DNA from: Parabacteroides faecis
Lineage (GTDB): Bacteria; Bacteroidota; Bacteroidia; Bacteroidales; Tannerellaceae
Assembly: GCF_014647375.1 (NCBI RefSeq)
Contig: NZ_BMPB01000001.1
Span: 1 to 64,000 of the forward strand
Length of the DNA: 64,000 nt
Direction: 5' to 3'
In this document: piece after piece, positions 52,984-63,328 of the stretch
Position numbering within the stretch: position 1 is the first letter of the stretch
Layout of the letters: the number at the start of each line of letters is the position of its first letter
Program-made: the position numbers and the translations under genes
The notes under the pieces: model-generated
What the model was told of the DNA's origin: nothing
Database searches by the model: none
What the model saw: only the letters and a program-made list of their open reading frames with translations

Positions 52984-54171
52984 CTATTCAACCACTTCCC
53001 CATATATATCTACATCAGCGGGGTGACAGAAGGAAGAACCACCCCAAGTATTCAATATACTAATGCGGATATAACGTATCGGTTCCTGTGATAACTCAAA
53101 AGCAAACTCATGCCCTTCTTCAGCAGCTGTAACATCTTCATCCGTTACTGTTCCACTCGGAGATCCGGAAGGTTTGACAATCAGGCAATCCATCACTTTT
53201 TCCCATTCACTCCAGTCACCGCTCTGAGAAGGTGTTCCTGTTCCTTTGAACACATACACCTCGAAATCCAACGGATTTCCCCAGTTATAATACGAATCGG
53301 AATATTTACGCTGGAACATCACGACACGGCTGGGTTTCGCTATACATCCCAGATCGATGGTAAATGCGGCAGGCATGGAATTGGATGCCGAATGGCCGAA
53401 AGTATCATGGTCGTCGTCGATCAGATAGCTGTCCATCCCCTCCCAGTTCGTAAAGCTGGCATCAGATCCCAACTTCATAACGACCATTTTCTTTTTATTC
53501 AGTTTTTCTTCGAAAAGCGGTGTTATCTGACCTTCCGAAGGGAAAATAGTATCGGAAGCGTTGTCAAAGTTATCCCGCATGATCATCCCGAAATAACGAG
53601 GCTCGGCTTTATAGCCGCGCAAGCTATAACGGTTCGAATCAGCTTCCGAAGTCATAATACGCATAGTCTGCATTTGCCCCAGGGAATCCTGTGCAAGAAA
53701 CTCCATCGTCAAGGGAGCTTTGTCTTCATTCCGCCAGTTATATTGGGCACCGCCAAAATCCTGTACGATCGATATTGTCTTGATGGCTTTGCTCAAAGAA
53801 GACTCCAACGGAGTAAAAGTCACTTCCACAGGATCCGACAATTCCTGAGCACGATTGATCACATAAATATTCGCCTTATTCGGGATGGTATCGTTATACC
53901 CTTCTATTTTGATCTTATTCTCATAAAAAGAAGCGACTCTTTCCGTCTCTTTTCCATTCGTAAGCGTATAAACGGCTTTTACAGCCAGGATATCCTCCGA
54001 ATTGGGAATGCGGTAAGAAACGACGGCACCACCGGCTATCGGTTCCACATTTACATCGGTCACCACTCCGGGTTTTCCCAGACTTCCGGTTATAGGTTCC
54101 AGTGTCTTTTCCGAACAAGAGCAAAGCAATAGAACCGAAGTCAGCATACTGAAATAATATTTCGTTTTCAT
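52984..54171 (-). CDS. DUF4959/DUF5000-type lipoprotein
   Basis: 395 residues; lipobox ending at Cys19 (LLLCSC). N-terminal DUF4959-like region (PGVVTDVNVEPIAGGAVVSY), a middle DUF5126-like part, and a C-terminal DUF5000/discoidin-like region (HDTFGHSASNSMPAAFTIDL, then IRYIRISILNTWGG). These proteins are regularly encoded next to SusD and are thought to bind glycans at the surface. 21 bp from SusD upstream, 27 bp to the DUF4998 gene downstream. Confidence 0.88.
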   Translation of the reverse strand: MKTKYYFSMLTSVLLLCSCSEKTLEPITGSLGKPGVVTDVNVEPIAGGAVVSYRIPNSEDILAVKAVYTLTNGKETERVASFYENKIKIEGYNDTIPNKANIYVINRAQELSDPVEVTFTPLESSLSKAIKTISIVQDFGGAQYNWRNEDKAPLTMEFLAQDSLGQMQTMRIMTSEADSNRYSLRGYKAEPRYFGMIMRDNFDNASDTIFPSEGQITPLFEEKLNKKKMVVMKLGSDASFTNWEGMDSYLIDDDHDTFGHSASNSMPAAFTIDLGCIAKPSRVVMFQRKYSDSYYNWGNPLDFEVYVFKGTGTPSQSGDWSEWEKVMDCLIVKPSGSPSGTVTDEDVTAAEEGHEFAFELSQEPIRYIRISILNTWGGSSFCHPADVDIYGEVVE

Positions 54172-54192
54172 AATTCTGTATTACATTATTAA

Positions 54193-56109
54193 TTACCACC
54201 CCGGATTCTGTACCAATTGCGGATTATTCACAATATCAGATTCTGGTATCGGGGCAAAATAGTTTTTATAAGTAAATGACTGCGTATAGACCGTAGTCAA
54301 AGTATAATAATCCACAACCTCTTTGGCATTGACATTCCAACCCTGTATCAGACGGTTCTGCTCTTTCTGGGCTGTTTTCCAGCGGCGGCTGTCCCAATAA
54401 TAAACACCTTCACAAGCCAGTTCGATCTTACGTTCACGCTGGATGATTTCACGCATCCCTGCTTTGGTCGACGGTTTACTAGCCTGGTTCGAATATTTCT
54501 GCCAGCTTTCTACCACCCCTTTCAAACCGGCACGTTCGCGTACCATATCTATATACTTATAAACTTCCGCATCGGGAGCATCTTTCGACTCATTCAAAGC
54601 TTCGGCGCATAGTAAGAGAAGGTCGGCAAAACGCATATCCGGGAAAGCAAAGTTTTCCCAGCTGATATCATTGGCATTACGGAAACTGGAGTTGATCGAA
54701 ACCAGCTTCTTCGGCCAATAACCTGTCGCATTATAATTACCCGGATTGGCTACCGATGAAAATTCACCGAACCGGTTTTTGGGATACAGACATTCTGCAT
54801 CGTCATCCGGCACATTTTTATATGAGTTTCCATACCATTTACCACGGTCAAAACCTAATGTCGAATAAAAACGAGGTTCACGGTCAAAGTTCATAGCCGC
54901 AGTCTGCTCACCCTTCTGGATATAATATTTATGATCCTCGTCTCCGGTCCGTACATTGAAACGGTTCGAATAATCATAATTTTTATCTTCTTCGATAGGT
55001 ACACCGTTCTTGGAATAGAACTGTTCGACCGTTGCCATCGAAACACTCATACGTGTCCCATAACTCAGAGAGGTTGCCTGTTCCAGATAACAAATACACT
55101 GTCCCTGCAGACCGTCATTCAGTGGATAAGAAGAATTTCCCCATACCAGCTCACAATTCCAGCGATCACTTACAGAACCACGCAGAGTCTGCACCAACCG
55201 GGTTTCATCCGAAAGAGTTTTAGTAGCCACATAATCGGAAGTCTGGTATAGACGGATACCGGCACTTTCACAAATATTGACTGCTTCTTTACAAGCCTCC
55301 GCTGCTTTTTGCCAACGTGTCTCATCATACGTCTGATTAAAGAACGGTTCTCCGTTATGATTACGGAAACTGTTGTAATCCGTATTCCCGTTATACAACG
55401 GACTGGCCCAATAGGTCAAAACTTTTGCTTTCAGCATATAAGCTGCCGGACGAGCAAAACGGCCTAATTCACTTGTCTGGTTTTCAATCACCAGAGGAAG
55501 CGGATCGCCTTCTATTACCTCATCCAGTAATTCCAGGATATAGGAAAAGCAATCATCGACTTTTTCACGATATACCCTGACACCTTGCGTCGATTCGTTC
55601 ACCGGTATATTTTCACGCAACGGACAGATCGGTCCGTAATAGGTCAGCAGGTAGAAGTGCATATAGGCTTTGATCAGTTTCACTTCTGCAATCATACGCC
55701 TGATCTCGTACTGGTTCAGATCTTTTACACCGACAATACCTTCCATAAAGGTATTACACTCACGAATACCTGCATACAAAGAACGGATCATGTCGCCTGT
55801 GCCGCCCCAATAATTGATCAAAGCACTGGTCGGACTATCGGTACCCAATCCGAATTTCATACCATTCTCTGTACTTCCTTCTTTATTGAAGATCATTTCC
55901 AGCGATCCGAATATTCCCGGATTTTCATTCCATCCGGCCGACTTAGGCATTCCCCAATAACAGGTAGCCAGATATTGTTCAGCTGTATACCGGTCTGAGA
56001 AAGCATTATCCAATGTCGGAACATTGTCCGGGACAACATCCAGATAGTTACAGGAGGCTATTGAAAAAGCAGTGCATATATATATTAAATATTGATATAT
56101 CGATTTCAT
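54193..56109 (-). CDS. SusD/RagB-family nutrient-binding lipoprotein 2
   Basis: 638 residues; lipobox Cys20 (SIASC) followed by NYLDVVPDNVPTLDNAF. SusD-type helical scaffold; C-terminal block IQRERKIELACEGVYYWDSR and the closing YFAPIPESDIVNNPQLVQNP. It pairs with the SusC gene 18 bp upstream. The ligand is unknown; a uronic-acid-containing glycan is a guess from the neighbouring uxaC operon. Confidence 0.94.
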   Translation of the reverse strand: MKSIYQYLIYICTAFSIASCNYLDVVPDNVPTLDNAFSDRYTAEQYLATCYWGMPKSAGWNENPGIFGSLEMIFNKEGSTENGMKFGLGTDSPTSALINYWGGTGDMIRSLYAGIRECNTFMEGIVGVKDLNQYEIRRMIAEVKLIKAYMHFYLLTYYGPICPLRENIPVNESTQGVRVYREKVDDCFSYILELLDEVIEGDPLPLVIENQTSELGRFARPAAYMLKAKVLTYWASPLYNGNTDYNSFRNHNGEPFFNQTYDETRWQKAAEACKEAVNICESAGIRLYQTSDYVATKTLSDETRLVQTLRGSVSDRWNCELVWGNSSYPLNDGLQGQCICYLEQATSLSYGTRMSVSMATVEQFYSKNGVPIEEDKNYDYSNRFNVRTGDEDHKYYIQKGEQTAAMNFDREPRFYSTLGFDRGKWYGNSYKNVPDDDAECLYPKNRFGEFSSVANPGNYNATGYWPKKLVSINSSFRNANDISWENFAFPDMRFADLLLLCAEALNESKDAPDAEVYKYIDMVRERAGLKGVVESWQKYSNQASKPSTKAGMREIIQRERKIELACEGVYYWDSRRWKTAQKEQNRLIQGWNVNAKEVVDYYTLTTVYTQSFTYKNYFAPIPESDIVNNPQLVQNPGW

Positions 56110-56127
56110 ATTTTCCGTTTTATTAAA

Positions 56128-59100
56128 TTAGAATCCTAAATTAAGTCCCACATTGATCACACGCTGAACAGGATAACCTAATCCGTTACCCGCCATTTCA
56201 GGATCCCATAGTTTGAATTTGCTCCAGCAAAGCAAGTTGGTTCCGCTCACATAAAAACGTAAGTTCTGAACCTTGAACTTCTTCACCAAATCTCTTGGCA
56301 CGGTATAGCCGATTTCAACCGATTTCAACCGGAGGAAAGTAGCATCCTGCATAAACCAGGTACTTGTCTGATTGTTATTTTCAACTGTTTGATTAGCCAG
56401 ACGGGGCCAGAAAGCATAAGGGTTCCTGTTGTTTTCAGACCAATAGCTATTGGCTATCACGTCCAGTACAGCATTTTGTCCCAACAAATTATCCTGATCG
56501 TTATCTCCCGCATCTCCATCCAAGAACGGAGTAATCTTTTTAAGATCCAGCCAGAAAGACTGACGTCCCGATCCCTGGAAAAAGAAAGAAGCATCTACAC
56601 CTTTATAACCTACTGACAGACCGAAACCATAGTTGATCTCCGGCGTCGTCGGATAACCGATAGGCACTTTATCCAATTCCGAGATTTTGCCGTCACCGTT
56701 TACATCACGATATTTGATATCACCGGCCATATATTCACCGAATTGGGTGGGAGAATTCCTTACCTCCTCTTCATCCACAAACAGACGTTCTGCTATATAT
56801 CCCCAGGTTTGGGTCAACGATTTTCCTACTTTCGACAACCAGGGAGTCTCGCTGTAATCCGGCTCTTCCCATTCTACCGCTTCGCTCGTTGCGTAGGTTA
56901 ATGTTCCGCGCCCTGTGATCCATAAATCTTTATTGAAACTCTTCTCATAGTTCAGTTCCATATCCACACCTTTTCCTTTTGCCTTTCCCAAATTAGCCTT
57001 TACATCAGGAATGATACCCATTGTATTCGGAATGATACGGTTCAGCAAAATATTTTCCCGTCGTTCCGTAAAATATTCAATATTAGCCGAAAGTCCGAAT
57101 ACCGTACGCATCTCCGCTCCCACATTCAGCTTATAGGATTTTTCCCATCCGATTTCATCATTGGCATAGCGGTCTACAATAATTCCTCCCGGATTATAAT
57201 TCAATTGAGTACCCCAATTCACATTCCGTTTGTCGCTATTCAAAGTCACTTGCGACAGATAATAGAACCGGTCATTGCCATCCCCAATCTGATCCTGCCC
57301 TGTCAATCCATAAGATGCCTTGAATTTAAACTGATCGAACACATTTTTCAAAGGTTCGAAAAAGCTTTCTTTCGAGAGCATCCAGCCGCCGGCTACAGAA
57401 GGGAAGAACCCCCAACGGTTATTTTTGGAGAAACGTTCCGAACCATTGTATCCAAAAACAAATTCACCGAAATAACGTCCGTCATAATTATAGGCTGCAC
57501 GTCCGGCCAAACCGATATTACGACCTGGTAAAGATAATTGGAGGTTATCGGCTATACCGGTCTTTTTACTTTGCATCGTATAAACCAGCAAGCCATTTAC
57601 TCCATGTTTGTCAAAATTACGGGTGTATTCCGCTGCTCCTTCCAAGTAGAAGTTCGTATTTACATATCTGTTTCCCGGGTTATAATTAATCCACTCCGTA
57701 CCGGTACTCGGATTCAAACGATTCAATTTATACGAACTATCCAGCAGGTTATAAGATGATATGTTATAGAAGAAAGGATCATAAGCACGGTTTACCGAAT
57801 ATTCGGAATAGCGGTCTATATTAATCTTTGCACGGATAGCAAGCCCTTCGGTCAACATATCCAACTTCTGCTTACCCTCGAACTGAACCAGCATCGTATT
57901 CTTACTGTAATCATTATATCCCTTCAAAGCCTGTGCATACGGGTTTACATAATTACCGGCACCATAGTTACCGAATAAGATATGCTTGGAATATGCGTAC
58001 TGTTCATCCGGTTCATAATAAGGTTTGAACAATACGGGATTGGCCATCATCACTTCCTTGTACATGAAAGAACCGCCGCCGATAGGTCCTGTATATTCAT
58101 CGAACGTTCCGCTCATACGCAATACCAACTCCGTCGTTTTTGTCAGGTTGATATTGATATTCGAACGGATCGAATATTTCATCAGGCTGATATTGGAATT
58201 AAAATTATTTCTTTTATCGACTTTCATGTTACCATTGTCTTTCGACACATTGGCAGCCACATAATAACGGGCAACCGTTCCACCACCGCTAAGGCTCAGA
58301 TTGGCACGCTGGTTGGAGATCACATCGTTGAACATGGTATCATACCAGTCCGTTGTCGGGAAGATATCGGGATATAATCCACGTTCGGTCATCGTTATTT
58401 TTTCTTCAGAATATAAAGCCAATCCCAGTGGGTCACGGGTTTTAATCGCTTCATTCTGCATCCGCATATAAGTAACAGGATTGGTCAGGCCGATTTTTTT
58501 GGTCGGAGATGAGAATGAGTTTTCCACACGGGCGTTAATGGTTACTTTTCCTTCTCTACCTTCTTTCGTTGTAACGGAGATTACGCCATTCGCTCCGCGT
58601 GCACCGTATAATGCCGTAGCTGTAGCATCTTTCATGATCGAAAAGCTGGCAATATCATCTGTATTCAAACGGGCCAGGTCATCCGTACTCAATTCAATAC
58701 CGTCGATCAGGATAAGCGGATCTTTCTTTGCCTCAGCACCAAAAGTCGTAATACCACGGATAAAGAAACTGGCGTTATCCTGTCCCGGCTCACCACTTGT
58801 CTGATAGGAGATCAATCCGGCAACACGACCGGCAAAAGCCGTTGTCAGGTTACTGCTCGGGATTTTTAACTCCGTCGGTTTCACTGTCGTAATGGCGGAT
58901 ACCACACTTTCTTTTTTCTGTTTGGCAAAAGCAACGACCGTTACTTCTTCCAGCTCGTCCGCCTTCGATTCCAGTACGACATTCAGGATTTTCTGCCCGG
59001 TATACTTAATTTCCTTGGTTTCCATACCGATATACGAAACAACCAGGGTGCTGTTAAGAGGACAATCATCAAATTCAAAGTTACCATCCATATCGGCAAT

Positions 59101-59382
59101 AACTCCTTTCGTACTGCCTTTTATCTGTACTGTCGCACCAGGTAAAGGCTCTCCCCCCGCATCAGAGATTTTCCCTTTGAACTTTGACGTTTGTTGAACA
59201 TTTGATGCCACAGGGGAGATTTCGGCTTTTAGTTCCCCGGATGGTACCCACGCAATTGTTAATAAAAATACCGGTAATATCCATCCATATGAATATATTC
59301 CCGGCTTTGTGCACTGAATTTTCTGAAACAGATGGCATTTATCGCCATGCATCTTTCGCAATCTAATCATCACACTTACCAA
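56128..59382 (-). CDS. SusC/RagA-family TonB-dependent outer-membrane transporter 2
   Basis: 1084 residues from the first ATG; starts at 59370 or 59352 are also possible because the leader is unusually long before its hydrophobic core. CarboxypepD_reg-like domain (about 67-130), TonB-box-like LEEVTVVAFAKQKK, plug with ATALYGARGANGVISVTTKE, and the barrel ending RVINVGLNLGF. There is no STN domain. First gene of a four-gene operon; upstream is the second inverted-repeat-bounded promoter segment (59447-59675). Confidence 0.94.
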   Translation of the reverse strand: MVSVMIRLRKMHGDKCHLFQKIQCTKPGIYSYGWILPVFLLTIAWVPSGELKAEISPVASNVQQTSKFKGKISDAGGEPLPGATVQIKGSTKGVIADMDGNFEFDDCPLNSTLVVSYIGMETKEIKYTGQKILNVVLESKADELEEVTVVAFAKQKKESVVSAITTVKPTELKIPSSNLTTAFAGRVAGLISYQTSGEPGQDNASFFIRGITTFGAEAKKDPLILIDGIELSTDDLARLNTDDIASFSIMKDATATALYGARGANGVISVTTKEGREGKVTINARVENSFSSPTKKIGLTNPVTYMRMQNEAIKTRDPLGLALYSEEKITMTERGLYPDIFPTTDWYDTMFNDVISNQRANLSLSGGGTVARYYVAANVSKDNGNMKVDKRNNFNSNISLMKYSIRSNININLTKTTELVLRMSGTFDEYTGPIGGGSFMYKEVMMANPVLFKPYYEPDEQYAYSKHILFGNYGAGNYVNPYAQALKGYNDYSKNTMLVQFEGKQKLDMLTEGLAIRAKINIDRYSEYSVNRAYDPFFYNISSYNLLDSSYKLNRLNPSTGTEWINYNPGNRYVNTNFYLEGAAEYTRNFDKHGVNGLLVYTMQSKKTGIADNLQLSLPGRNIGLAGRAAYNYDGRYFGEFVFGYNGSERFSKNNRWGFFPSVAGGWMLSKESFFEPLKNVFDQFKFKASYGLTGQDQIGDGNDRFYYLSQVTLNSDKRNVNWGTQLNYNPGGIIVDRYANDEIGWEKSYKLNVGAEMRTVFGLSANIEYFTERRENILLNRIIPNTMGIIPDVKANLGKAKGKGVDMELNYEKSFNKDLWITGRGTLTYATSEAVEWEEPDYSETPWLSKVGKSLTQTWGYIAERLFVDEEEVRNSPTQFGEYMAGDIKYRDVNGDGKISELDKVPIGYPTTPEINYGFGLSVGYKGVDASFFFQGSGRQSFWLDLKKITPFLDGDAGDNDQDNLLGQNAVLDVIANSYWSENNRNPYAFWPRLANQTVENNNQTSTWFMQDATFLRLKSVEIGYTVPRDLVKKFKVQNLRFYVSGTNLLCWSKFKLWDPEMAGNGLGYPVQRVINVGLNLGF

Positions 59383-59446
59383 TTTAAGGTTAATAAATAA
59401 ATATAGGTCTAAGAATTGTATAATGAATAAATCATTTAATCACCGC

Positions 59447-59675
59447 AGTTCTATGAGAACTATGGCATACAAATAACTGGCTATATATTAGATCAATAAG
59501 TAAAATCAAGGAGTATGTGGAAATATACAAACCCTGTTTATAAGAATGATGACGATAATTTATGGTTAACAAATGTTATATTATTAGCTTACGTTTTGCT
59601 CTAACATTATTTTTTATATAATTTTGTTTTCATAATGTGATAGATTATTTAATATGAAATAGTTCTCATAGAACT
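59447..59675. promoter_or_regulatory. Candidate invertible promoter upstream of susC 2
   Basis: A perfect 17-bp inverted repeat at 59447-59463 and 59659-59675 encloses 195 bp; each arm contains AGTTCT-ATG-AGAACT. Inside, on the plus strand, TTTG (59595-59598), a 20-bp spacer and TAATTTTG (59619-59626) form a full consensus promoter pointing away from susC. Nothing matching TAnnTTTG faces susC. Inversion would turn it toward susC. Confidence 0.75.
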
Positions 59676-59740
59676 AATATTCAGAAAAACGTCCTCTCCT
59701 CCCTTTAAAAATCCATTTCCATAAGAACGATATAAAAACA

Positions 59741-59780
59741 AAAAGAGACTATCTCATTTTTGTTGAGACAGTCTCTTTTT
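59741..59780. terminator. Bidirectional terminator between the invertible segment and the S9 peptidase gene
   Basis: Arms based on AAAAGAGACT and AGTCTCTTTT around a short loop, with A-run before and T-run after. In the present orientation it would stop transcripts from the outward-pointing promoter at 59595-59626. Confidence 0.8.
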
Positions 59781-59824
59781 ACTTAATTCTATTTTATACT
59801 ATCATACAGTAACTTATAGTGCTA

Positions 59825-61789
59825 TTATTTCCCGCTCTCTATTTCATCCAGGAAGCGGAAACATTCATAATAAAATTTCCGGTTATTATCGACACCTTTT
59901 ATACCATGTCCCAACCCTTCGAATTCCACATAGCGGTGAGGGAGGTTCAGATGTGTCAGTTTACGGTCCAGCAAACGCGAACCTTCGATATCCACACGGT
60001 TATCATGATTTCCATGTAACAACAGTAAAGGACCGGTCAGTTTCTCTGCATGATACAAAGGAGAACGGTCAATCAACCGGGCTGCATCCTTCACCGGATC
60101 ACCTGCCTCAAGAGCTGTCCAGTCAGGGATATTGGAATGCATATGTTGGTAAATAATATCACAGAAACCGGCTGTCTCAATTCCAAAACCGAATTTAAAA
60201 GAGGCTTTATTTCCATTTACTTCGCCGGGGAATGTGACCAGACGCATCGTGGCATACCCTCCGTGGCTCATTCCAAAGACTCCGATACGTTCCGCGGGAA
60301 CATCCAGTTTTTTCGAGATATAATCCGCACAATAAATAATATCGATGATCTCGTTTCCACCCAGATCTTTATCATTCATAGCTGCAAAATCACGGCCGAA
60401 ACCTGCACTACCGCGTGGAGAAGGGCTAAGAACCGTAATACCTGCTGCATTGAAAATTTCATATTCCGTATTATATCTGTTCTCACCACCGTAGAAAGAT
60501 TCGATCATAATCAATTCCTTCCCTTTTGGAAGAGGATTCTTCGGCTTATAAAGATAAGCATGCAACATACGTGTTTTTCCGGTAGCCGGATCCACATCGA
60601 AAGTCGGGATAGAAAGACGTTCCACATCCGAGTGAACCAGTTTATCTTTCAGTGCCTCGGGTAAATCGAATACAACAGAGAGCTTCATGCTTTTTTTACC
60701 GACCTCCGCCTTCACAATCTGGAATACTACTGAAGTAGAATTTGCCAGCAGACTTACCTGATCGCCCTGAACCGCACCGATAGACAAAGACAGATCGGAG
60801 GATTGTTTGTATAACATCTTGCCGGTTTTGATATCCATCAACATCAATGATGTTTCTATCGGGTTACTTTGCAAGACGAACAAATATTTCTCATTCTTGA
60901 TCGTTACAAAACGGGCATCTTCTATATCAGATGTAAAATGAGTCACCTGGCTCGCTTTCATCGTCCGGCGGTCAAAACGATACAGGTTCTTATATCCATC
61001 CTGATCGGAGAAGAAGAAACATTCATCACCGGATATCCATTTATCCATTACAGAGGTTCCTGCATAACTACCCGGTTTGGAAGGGTCGGTCAGAACTGTT
61101 GTCTGTTTGGTTTCCGTATCGATATAAATAATATTTGCATAGGTACGGTCGGCATCTTTCAAAGCCAGCAGCATCAAACCTTTTCCGTCCGGTTGCCAGC
61201 TTACATCGCCCCAGGTATAACGAAAATCCGGTTTATCCTGGCAAACCAATTCATCTGCACCGGTCTTCAGGTCGAGAATACGCAATTCATCCAGTCTTTT
61301 TTCATTCTGGGCAAGTCTCGCCACATAAGCGATCTTTGTTTTATCCGGGTTAAAATCCCAGGCATAAATATAAGGTACACTTGTCAGTTTTTCCGGTTTA
61401 GGGGAAAGAAGATTGCTCCGGTAGATATTGATGATCTCCTCGTTGTTCTCATCCCCGATCCAATAGACATTCCCGTCTTTCTCATTATAGACAGGTTGCC
61501 AGCAATTACGTTTAGAGAAGTCGAGATCGACAACATCGGTTGCCTTCGACAAGTCGTTTTCCTTTGTTATATCCAACCACTGCAACTTATTCTGGTTGGA
61601 GGTTTTAAAAAAGAATAACTTCTGCCCGTCATCACTCAATGAAAACTGAGAATAAGGGAAGTCTTCAAAGAAAGGAGCAATGTCCACATTCCTCCCCTGG
61701 AATTTCAATACCAGGTCGGAGGCCTTCTGTTGAGCTGACGAGGCCATACAGGCCATCGTCAGCATCAAAGCTACTATTAGTTTATTCAT
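59825..61789 (-). CDS. S9-family (prolyl oligopeptidase-type) serine peptidase
   Basis: 654 residues with a signal peptide (ends near ASSAQQ). N-terminal beta-propeller (about 45-370; DFNPDKTKIAYVAR, SWQPDGKGLMLLA), then an alpha/beta-hydrolase domain with the nucleophile in GMSHGGYATMR, the Asp in HGNHDNRVDIEG and the His in GLGHGIKGV. The family cleaves peptides, often dipeptidyl or acyl-peptide substrates. It lies 18 bp behind a SusD gene, so this SusC/SusD system may import peptides. Periplasmic location is likely. Confidence 0.92.
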   Translation of the reverse strand: MNKLIVALMLTMACMASSAQQKASDLVLKFQGRNVDIAPFFEDFPYSQFSLSDDGQKLFFFKTSNQNKLQWLDITKENDLSKATDVVDLDFSKRNCWQPVYNEKDGNVYWIGDENNEEIINIYRSNLLSPKPEKLTSVPYIYAWDFNPDKTKIAYVARLAQNEKRLDELRILDLKTGADELVCQDKPDFRYTWGDVSWQPDGKGLMLLALKDADRTYANIIYIDTETKQTTVLTDPSKPGSYAGTSVMDKWISGDECFFFSDQDGYKNLYRFDRRTMKASQVTHFTSDIEDARFVTIKNEKYLFVLQSNPIETSLMLMDIKTGKMLYKQSSDLSLSIGAVQGDQVSLLANSTSVVFQIVKAEVGKKSMKLSVVFDLPEALKDKLVHSDVERLSIPTFDVDPATGKTRMLHAYLYKPKNPLPKGKELIMIESFYGGENRYNTEYEIFNAAGITVLSPSPRGSAGFGRDFAAMNDKDLGGNEIIDIIYCADYISKKLDVPAERIGVFGMSHGGYATMRLVTFPGEVNGNKASFKFGFGIETAGFCDIIYQHMHSNIPDWTALEAGDPVKDAARLIDRSPLYHAEKLTGPLLLLHGNHDNRVDIEGSRLLDRKLTHLNLPHRYVEFEGLGHGIKGVDNNRKFYYECFRFLDEIESGK

Positions 61790-61807
61790 AATAAAAAAGT
61801 GTGTTTA

Positions 61808-63298
61808 CTAATTTCTCCAATATTCATTCTGATCTTCAGCTGTCAGCTTCTTGTTATAAAACATTTCCGTATTCGGTATCGGCAACATGAAGCGCGGGCT
61901 GTTCGCCGGCAGTTCCTTCACGCCGGCCCATTGATCGGGACCGGTACGTTTCAACGGTTTGTGTAAACGTTTCATATCATTCAGAGCGAACCCTTCGCCG
62001 TATAATTCTTTTCTTCTTTCTTTCCAGATATCGTCTAAAGTCGCATCGGTCGGAGTGGCTCCGCGCATTTCCTGCAAAGTATTAAGCACCTTTTTGGCTT
62101 CTGCTGCATTACCGGCCTGCAACTCGGCTTCAGCCTTTATCAAATAGGCTTCTCCGATACGGCAGAAAGGATATTCGGCATCTCCGATATTTGCACGATG
62201 TCCGAATTTACTGATAAAATAGCCATCCTCTTCATAAACATATCCCGGGAATAACTTACGGCTGTCGGTATCTTCAAACATATCACGGAAAGAAGCACTG
62301 GCACGTACCGTACTATATCCTTTCAACATATTGGTCGCCTTACTTTCTACATCTTTCGGATCTATTTTTGCTCCATATTCATATCCCTGGAAATCCGTAC
62401 AGTACCAATAAAAAGAAGGAATGGAAGCATACAGATTACAAGTGTTAGATGTAAAATTGAAAAACCATAACCATTCTTTATTATGATCTTTAAAACCGGC
62501 ACGATATTCCGTTTGCGACATCAGATTTTCACCGGTATAAGAACCGGCAGCAAGGGTTGCATATTTTTCAGCATTCGTATAGTCACCCATATTCAGATAA
62601 GTACGGGCCAACAACAAAGCGACACCTTTCTGATTTACATACTGGGCATCCGTTCCCGTACAATGTTCGTATGCATATGTCAAGTCCGACAGGATTTGTT
62701 GATAGGCTTCTTTTACCGTTGTACGCGGTACGTTTTGTGTTTCATCACTGGAACCCGGTTCGAGACGTAACAGGATTCCCTTCGAATCCGGTTGATCCGT
62801 ATAGGCACGAGCAAACAACTGGGTCAACACCAAAAAGTTATAAGCACGTAAACCGTAGGCCTGGGCAATCATATCCTCTTTCTCCGTACCTTCAGGTTTT
62901 AATGTTTCCGCACTGGCGATAATCGTATTGGCCTGATCGATCGATTTATAAGCAAAGCGCCAGATATAAGCGCAATAGCCGGTCCACCAGGGATCATCTA
63001 CCGGTGTTTGTGCATATTGATAAGAGAAAACAAGCCAGTTATAGGTAGAAAAACCATAAGCGCCGCTGGTCATTGTCAAATCCTCTCCCATCAGGTCAGA
63101 GGTTACCGTAGCCAACGTATGATACCGATAATCTCCCAGTTGGGCATAAGCCCCCATTAATGCGGTCTTTGCTGCGGCTACGTCTGTCATGATCGCGTCA
63201 TCCGATACGGAAGTGGAAGGCTCCTGATCCAACATATCATTTGAACAGGAATAGAATAACGGGAAAGCTATACCGAGCAATATATATTTTATTTTCAT
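61808..63298 (-). CDS. SusD/RagB-family nutrient-binding lipoprotein 3
   Basis: 496 residues, shorter than the other two SusD proteins; lipobox Cys18 (LFYSC) followed by SNDMLDQEPSTSVSDDAI. Conserved TPR-like core and C-terminal IWKERRKELYGEGFALNDMK and FMLPIPNTEM. It lies between the SusC gene upstream (30 bp) and the S9 peptidase downstream (18 bp), forming a SusC-SusD-peptidase operon. Confidence 0.93.
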   Translation of the reverse strand: MKIKYILLGIAFPLFYSCSNDMLDQEPSTSVSDDAIMTDVAAAKTALMGAYAQLGDYRYHTLATVTSDLMGEDLTMTSGAYGFSTYNWLVFSYQYAQTPVDDPWWTGYCAYIWRFAYKSIDQANTIIASAETLKPEGTEKEDMIAQAYGLRAYNFLVLTQLFARAYTDQPDSKGILLRLEPGSSDETQNVPRTTVKEAYQQILSDLTYAYEHCTGTDAQYVNQKGVALLLARTYLNMGDYTNAEKYATLAAGSYTGENLMSQTEYRAGFKDHNKEWLWFFNFTSNTCNLYASIPSFYWYCTDFQGYEYGAKIDPKDVESKATNMLKGYSTVRASASFRDMFEDTDSRKLFPGYVYEEDGYFISKFGHRANIGDAEYPFCRIGEAYLIKAEAELQAGNAAEAKKVLNTLQEMRGATPTDATLDDIWKERRKELYGEGFALNDMKRLHKPLKRTGPDQWAGVKELPANSPRFMLPIPNTEMFYNKKLTAEDQNEYWRN

Positions 63299-63328
63299 AT
63301 TCGATTCTTTTTAATTATTCATTTATAA

